A stretch of 64,000 nucleotides of DNA from Roseiarcus sp963709185 (GTDB taxonomy: Bacteria; Pseudomonadota; Alphaproteobacteria; Rhizobiales; Beijerinckiaceae). The notes beneath the pieces were generated by a model, which saw only the letters and a program-made list of their open reading frames with translations, searched no databases and had not been told where the DNA came from. Of this stretch, positions 61,179 to 64,000 are shown in pieces; the stretch's first letter is position 1; each line of letters opens with the position of its first letter. The stretch covers positions 62,001-126,000 of the forward strand of contig CAVPVQ010000026.1 of assembly GCA_963709185.1 (NCBI GenBank), read 5' to 3'. The translations under genes were made by a program, and so were the position numbers.

Positions 61179-62519
61179 ATGTCGCTGATAAGCAAGCCAC
61201 TTTGGACGGAGGGGCTGCGCGTTCGGCCTCAGCACTTTCAGCAACAGGATCGTTGGATCGAGCATCTCATCGAGGGCCGCGTTGCGGGAGTGCGGCACTG
61301 CAATTGGGGATTGCGCGCGCTCACGCTCGACAAGGAATTGCTTCCGCTCGGCAAGATCGGGATCAAATCCTTGACCGCCGTCTTGCCGGACGGAACGGTG
61401 ATCGACCTGCCGGCGCAAGGCCCGCTTCCAGAGCCGCGCTCGGCGCCGGCTACTCTACGCAACGCCTCGGTGAAAATCGCAGTCCCCATGCGGATGCGCG
61501 ACGGCGCCGAAACGTCGAACGACCCCGCCACGGTGCGCCGCTTCGAGGGGATCGATCAGTCCGCCCGCGACTCCACTTCGCCCGAGCGCCCGGCGGCGTC
61601 GGTGAGGGTCGGCCGGTTGAACATCCAGATCCTCTTCGAAGGCGAAAAGGACGACGACCTCACGACGATGCCGATCGCGCGCGTTCGAGAGGTCGAACCG
61701 ACCGGCGCGGTGAGCCTGGCGCAGGGCTTTGTGCCTCCCTGTCTCGATTTTCACGTCGCCGAGCGTCTCGTCGAAATCGTCAACGAGACCAGGTCGCTGC
61801 TCAAGAGCCGCGCCGACGCGATCGCAGCGCGCAGCGATTCTTCTCGCATGGCCGCCGAGAGCGCCGGGCTGGTCGATCTTCTGACGATCGCGATCATCAA
61901 CGGCCAGGAGGCGCTGTTCGATCATTTCGCGAGCGTTCGCGGCGTTCATCCAGTGGAGATCTTCCAGACGCTGCTGCAGTTGACCGCCCAGCTCTCGACA
62001 TTCTCGAGCGCGCGACGCAAGCCCGCCGATCTTCCTGTGTATCGCCACGACGATATCGAAGCCTCGGTCGCGCCGCTCCTCGAGCGATTGCGCGAGTTCC
62101 TCACTGTGGTGATCGAACGCAACGCCGTTCCGCTCGAACTCCAGCAACGCGGCTACGGCATCGTCACCTCGATCATCGCCGACAGATCATTGTTCCAGGA
62201 CTCGCGTTTCGTATTGACCGCCGTCGCAAACATTCCCGCCGAAACGCTGCGCAGCCAGTTGCCGACGCAGATGAAGGTCGGCTCGGTCGAGCAGATCCGC
62301 GATCTGGTGAACCTCCAGTTGCCGGGAATTCCGCTCCGGGCGTTGCCCGTCGCGCCCCCCGAACTGCCGTTTTTGCAGAATGGCGTTTACTTCGAGCTGG
62401 ATCAAAGCGTCGAACTCTGGCGCAATCTTGCTCGTTCAGCCGCCTTCGCCATGCATTTGAGCGGAGAATACCCGGATCTCCATCTGGAATTTTGGGCGAT
62501 AAGGAAGAAGCGGGCATGA
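61179..62519 (+). CDS. tssK: T6SS baseplate protein TssK2 (ImpJ/VasE)
   Basis: The protein has 446 residues from ATG 61179 (MSLISKPLWTEGLRVRPQHFQQQDRWIEHLIEGRV). The frame is open to 61164, but the family start is MSLISKPLW. Later segments include LNIQILFEGEKDDDLTTMPIARVREV, VEIFQTLLQLTAQLSTFSSARRKPADLPVYRHDDIEASVAPLLERLREFL and LEFWAIRKKRA at the end. The stop overlaps tssL2 by four bases (ATGA). It is only moderately similar to TssK1, as seen from the N-terminal signature (WTEGLRVRPQHFQQ against WSEGLFLRPHHLQQ). Confidence 0.94.
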   Translation: MSLISKPLWTEGLRVRPQHFQQQDRWIEHLIEGRVAGVRHCNWGLRALTLDKELLPLGKIGIKSLTAVLPDGTVIDLPAQGPLPEPRSAPATLRNASVKIAVPMRMRDGAETSNDPATVRRFEGIDQSARDSTSPERPAASVRVGRLNIQILFEGEKDDDLTTMPIARVREVEPTGAVSLAQGFVPPCLDFHVAERLVEIVNETRSLLKSRADAIAARSDSSRMAAESAGLVDLLTIAIINGQEALFDHFASVRGVHPVEIFQTLLQLTAQLSTFSSARRKPADLPVYRHDDIEASVAPLLERLREFLTVVIERNAVPLELQQRGYGIVTSIIADRSLFQDSRFVLTAVANIPAETLRSQLPTQMKVGSVEQIRDLVNLQLPGIPLRALPVAPPELPFLQNGVYFELDQSVELWRNLARSAAFAMHLSGEYPDLHLEFWAIRKKRA

Positions 62520-63442
62520 GCCAACCTTTTGACGGCGGCATCGACGAACCGACGGTCATCGGTCGGCGTCCGATCGGCCCCAGCCGCGCCGCTCCTGTCC
62601 GTCGATCTGGCGGCGCGCCGCTGTGGCCAGGCGATGCGGAGCTGGCGCCAACTCCCACCCGCGACGCCGTTGCAGACCTCGCGCCGTCGCCCTCGACGCC
62701 TTCCTGGCGTCTCGACGCCGTTCAAGCGCCTTCGGCGTCTTCGGTGTCAGGCGCGCCGCGCAATCCCGAAGACGTTCTCGTCGCCGCGGCGGCGCCGCTG
62801 CTCATCGTCGTCGCACATCTGAGAAATTCCGCGCAACAGGCGGACGTCGGCGCCCTGCGCAAGGAAATGGCTGACCAATTGCGTTTGTTCGAAGAGCGCG
62901 CTGCGCGCTTTGGCGGCCGGATCGGCGATGTCAGCGCGGCGCGCTACGCGCTTTCGTCATTGGTCGACGAGGCGGTCATGACCACGCCCTGGGGGAGCGC
63001 GAGCGCATGGAGCACGAATAGCCTCCTGCTCGAGTTCCATTCAGAGACATGGGGCGGCGAGAAAGTCTTTGCGATGGTGGATCGCGTTCGCGCCGAGCCG
63101 CAAAAGTACCTGGCCCTTCTGAAGCTCCTCGACGCCTGCCTTCTGCTGGGATTCGAAGGCAAATATCGCGTCGTCGACAACGGGCGCGAACAATTGGCGG
63201 ATCTGCGCATCGAACTCGGCCGCCTGCTGGGGCGGCACGGACGACCGCCGCAACGCGAATTGTCGTCCTCCTGGCGAGGGATGAGCGCAACGCGCATGTT
63301 GAGGAACTACCTGCCGCTTTGGATCGTATTCGCCATCGCCGGAGCAATCATCCTCTCATCATACGGCCTCGCAAAATGGCGGGTCGCGACGGAAACCGCG
63401 CCGGCCGAGAATGCACTCAAGGTGATCGGCGGCGCGGGCTGA
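62516..63442 (+). CDS. tssL: T6SS protein TssL2 (DotU), short form
   Basis: The protein has 308 residues from ATG 62516, overlapping the tssK2 stop. An N-terminal Pro/Ala-rich stretch of about 80 residues leads into the DotU domain: RNPEDVLVAAAAPLLIVVAHLRNSAQQADVGALRKEMADQLRLFEERAARFG, SARYALSSLVDEAVMTTPWGSASAWSTNSLLLEFHSETWGGEKVFAMVDRV, LKLLDACLLLGFEGKYRVVDNG. One C-terminal transmembrane helix (LPLWIVFAIAGAIILSSYGL) ends the protein, followed by a short tail. There is no OmpA-like domain, in contrast to TssL1. tssM2 follows 13 bases later. Confidence 0.94.
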   Translation: MSQPFDGGIDEPTVIGRRPIGPSRAAPVRRSGGAPLWPGDAELAPTPTRDAVADLAPSPSTPSWRLDAVQAPSASSVSGAPRNPEDVLVAAAAPLLIVVAHLRNSAQQADVGALRKEMADQLRLFEERAARFGGRIGDVSAARYALSSLVDEAVMTTPWGSASAWSTNSLLLEFHSETWGGEKVFAMVDRVRAEPQKYLALLKLLDACLLLGFEGKYRVVDNGREQLADLRIELGRLLGRHGRPPQRELSSSWRGMSATRMLRNYLPLWIVFAIAGAIILSSYGLAKWRVATETAPAENALKVIGGAG

Positions 63443-63455
63443 GACGGAGTTCACT

Positions 63456-64000
63456 GTGTTCCGCTCGCTGTTGGCCAGCTTTCTGACGCTTCGTGGCCTC
63501 CTCATCCTGCTTGGGCTCATTGCGCTCGCGCTCGTCATATGGCTGGCGGGCCCGTTGATTTCAGCCGGCGGCTACGCGCCTCTCGAGGACGCCGGCAACC
63601 GCACGATTCTTATCGGGGGAATATTCTCGGTCCTGATCGTCGTCACGCTGGTGCGGCATTGGCTGGCCTGGCGCGCCAATCGGCGGATGATCGCCTCGTT
63701 GCTCGAAAGCGACGCGTTGAACGCCATTACCGACAACCGGAGTTCCGACGAGGTCGACCTGATCCACGAGCGCTTCGACGCCGCGATGCGCGCGCTGCAA
63801 GAGACCATCGATTCCGGCGGCGGCAAGCAGGCTCATCTAACGGAGCTGCCCTGGTACATCATCATCGGGCCCCCCGGCGCCGGCAAGACCACAATTCTCA
63901 AAAACGCCGGACTGGAGTTTCCGCTCGCCGATAAACTTGGCAACGACCCGATTTCGGGAGTCGGCGGCACGCGGCATTGCGACTGGTGGTTCACCGATCA
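63456..64000 (+). CDS. tssM: T6SS membrane-complex protein TssM2 (IcmF), 3' end cut by window edge
   Basis: The frame opens at GTG 63456 and is open to the window edge (about 181 residues). It starts FRSLLASFLTLRGLLILLGLIALALVIW, then AGPLISAGGYAP and a second membrane helix (IFSVLIVVTLVRHWLAW), giving the usual hairpin. The NTPase domain follows: LTELPWYIIIGPPGAGKTTILKNAGLEFPLADKLGNDPISGVGGTRHCDWWFTD, with an intact Walker A. It is homologous to TssM1 but clearly distinct (YLIIGPPGAGKTTALVNSGLKFPLA in TssM1). The rest lies beyond the window. Confidence 0.92.
   Translation, partial: MFRSLLASFLTLRGLLILLGLIALALVIWLAGPLISAGGYAPLEDAGNRTILIGGIFSVLIVVTLVRHWLAWRANRRMIASLLESDALNAITDNRSSDEVDLIHERFDAAMRALQETIDSGGGKQAHLTELPWYIIIGPPGAGKTTILKNAGLEFPLADKLGNDPISGVGGTRHCDWWFTD

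Overview
The window is high-GC DNA that looks like an alphaproteobacterium of the Hyphomicrobiales (Rhizobiales), possibly near the Beijerinckiaceae or Methylocystaceae. The reasons are a Rhizobiales-type outer-membrane porin, an IalB-family protein, a DUF2865-like protein, a CoA-ester lyase of the malyl-CoA lyase type, TadE-like pseudopilins and a CtrA-like DNA motif. No rRNA, tRNA, transposase or CRISPR array was seen.

Layout. 1-1.9 kb (minus): two tandem Thr-rich secreted paralogues with a 49-residue signal-peptide ORF between them. 2.4-10.4 kb (plus): porin, M23 peptidase, then an OprB porin / secreted beta-propeller-like protein / DyP peroxidase / cupredoxin operon that looks like a periplasmic iron or redox module. 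10.5-20.1 kb (minus): first type VI secretion (T6SS) block, tagH-tssK-tssL-tssM-tagF-PP2C. 20.3-22.2 kb: winged-helix regulator, membrane protein, lipase-like hydrolase. 22.5-23.7 kb: two TadE-like proteins. 24.2-40.1 kb: mixed housekeeping genes (DUF2865, AsmA, CoA-ester lyase, HspQ, IalB, peptide-binding protein, DsbA-like, enoyl-CoA hydratase, Gpt, CinA-like, FkbM, DJ-1 and AraC/DJ-1, Map, RadC). 40.2-51.2 kb (minus): T6SS spike and cargo operon with DUF2169-pentapeptide, pentapeptide, DUF4150, extended VgrG, DUF3540, TPR-glycosyltransferase and two small proteins. 51.6-64 kb (plus): second T6SS block, tssA-B-C-E-F-G-tagH-tssJ-K-L-M, running off the right edge.

The main point of interest is two different T6SS membrane-complex sets in one window. 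The first has an OmpA-like domain on TssL and no TssJ. The second has a TssJ lipoprotein and a short TssL. Only one sheath and baseplate set is visible, and Hcp and ClpV are not in the window. The divergent spike operon carries an unusual VgrG (collagen-like linker and about 500 extra residues) and a tail of candidate cargo genes.

A caution on quality: six genes (DyP, cupredoxin, tssM1, cinA-like, fkbM-like, DUF2169) each need the removal of one extra base to restore a full-length protein. Six events of the same sign in 64 kb look more like residual assembly insertions than like gene decay, so the apparent breaks should not be taken as biology without read-level checking.
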